From Anthracocystis setariae (Eukaryota; Basidiomycota; Ustilaginomycetes; Ustilaginales; Ustilaginaceae), in assembly GCA_928724745.1 (NCBI GenBank), contig CAKMXJ010000005.1:248001-312000 (forward strand): 64,000 bases of DNA, written 5' to 3'. The notes below the pieces were generated by a model. The model worked only from the letters and a program-made list of their open reading frames with translations, made no database searches and was not told the DNA's origin. Below are positions 62,970 to 64,000 of this stretch, one piece after another. Each line of letters starts with the position of its first letter. Position 1 is the stretch's first letter. The position numbers and the translations under genes are program-made.

Positions 62970-64000
62970 GGAGTAGGTCGGACGCGAGACGGGGAAGTAA
63001 TGAGATGAACGGCGGTGTTCAAGTGGTCAAGGAATTTGATGGCGATGTCGATTGGAGCTGAATGGAATGTCGACCCGTGAGTGAATGCAGTTGGTTAGCC
63101 ACAGAGCAAAAAGAATGACTCGCCTACGTATGGATGCGGGTGCAGGTCGAATGAAAGGGAGCAGTAGTCGAAGCTATCGTGCGCGCGACTGGCGATCGCA
63201 ACAAGTCGGACGTTATTCTGCAGCTTAGACAACGACAAGCCCTTAGCAGGCTTGTGGCAATGGTAAGGGCGACAGAGTCGGAATGGATACTGGCAAGAAC
63301 TTGAGATGTTGTTGAGTGGATGGGATGGGGTCAAGTCGCAAGATAGTGGATCGAGTCGGGGCGGCCGAAGGCCAAGTGGAAACGGAGGACCCTGCGACTA
63401 TATGTGTCGCAGCAAAGCTCAAAGCTCAATCAATGGAAGGGTGGCGAACGACTGACCCGATACTGTTGATGTCCCTGAGAATGCAGGGGGGTTAGTAAGC
63501 GCGTTTCGGCGCTGCCGCCAGTGAGGGCTCCTGCAGAGCTGAGCCAAATAAGGGAGCTAGACGACTCGTCGTTGATCGGATGCAAGATAGCTGGAAAAGA
63601 AGGGGTGGCGGCGTGCAAGAGAGGATCGAGAGACGAGGCAAAAGTGGTCCGAGGTTGAGAATCGGAACTGCTTTGAACCGAAGCTTGCGTTGAAGGATAT
63701 GCAGGCAGAGGATGGACGGTTGAATGTTTGGAAAGGTCAAGATGCTGGCACCCGACAAGTCGAGTTTTGCTGGTGAAAGGATTCGGGTGGGCGATGGGAG
63801 AAGTAGGGAGGGAGGAATGGAACGGCCAAACTGGCAGTCCGTCCGAGGGAGGCAAAGGCGAGAAACTCTAGGTTAAACCAGCCTACCGAGCAAAACGTGA
63901 AGCTCTTGAACGCCGTACAGGTCTGGCATCCGACAGCGCGAGAAGGCAAGAGGCAGAGGCAGAGTCGGGATGAGCGCAGCTGCGTGTTTTGACAACAGGA
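62970..64000. other. Upstream region of the bZIP gene to the window end
   Basis: Promoter and probably long 5' UTR of the bZIP gene. The minus-strand frames at 63430-63855 and 63737-63949 show no recognisable domain and could be leader sequence. The next gene lies outside the window. Confidence 0.4.

Overview
The window looks like nuclear DNA of a smut fungus (Ustilaginales, close to Ustilago maydis but probably not that species). Four points support this. There is a full-length orthologue of the smut endosomal RNA-binding protein Rrm4 (three RRMs, three MLLE domains). There is a 352-residue pheromone-response MAP kinase of the Kpp2/Ubc3 type. Genes are mostly intron-poor, with short GT-AG introns clustered near 5' ends. 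A perfect Prf1 pheromone response element (ACAAAGGGA) sits just upstream of a PRM1 gene. Species was not determined.

Layout. 1-10 kb: dynactin subunit 6, a mitochondrial pyruvate carrier subunit, Ap4A phosphorylase, the mating-fusion protein Prm1, ATG101 and a Shewanella-like phosphatase. 10-22 kb: a PX-domain AGC kinase and a large disordered protein, both with long non-coding flanks. 22-32 kb: rrm4, a cytochrome b561-domain protein, an acetate transporter and a Doa1/PLAA homologue. 32-42 kb: M17 leucine aminopeptidase, 5-formyltetrahydrofolate cyclo-ligase, PRPP synthetase, the kpp2-type MAPK, a 661-bp Tc1/mariner-like miniature element and a Gly/Asn/Gln-rich small protein. 42-57 kb: a gamma-tubulin complex component, a PHD-MYST acetyltransferase and a SAPS-family Sit4 regulator. 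56-64 kb: profilin, triosephosphate isomerase, 3-ketoacyl-CoA thiolase and a bZIP factor.

Genes are monocistronic housekeeping and signalling genes. I see no biosynthetic cluster, CRISPR array, rRNA, convincing tRNA or virus. Mating/filament biology is represented by prm1 (with a PRE), the MAPK and rrm4, which are dispersed, not clustered. Exon structures were worked out by hand from splice signals, reading-frame continuity and family alignments from memory. Ten genes needed splicing: MPC2, PRM1, ATG101, the acetate transporter, the cyclo-ligase, the small Gly/Asn-rich protein, SAPS, profilin, TPI and possibly DCTN6.

The most notable observation is at triosephosphate isomerase. Its stop is TGA followed by CTA, a leaky context, and readthrough would add a nonapeptide ending in Ala-Arg-Ile, a degenerate PTS1. 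The same gene has an in-frame upstream ATG adding a 32-residue presequence-like extension. One locus could therefore supply cytosolic, peroxisomal and mitochondrial isoforms. Similar presequence-like extensions precede the conserved starts of the Ap4A phosphorylase and the leucine aminopeptidase.
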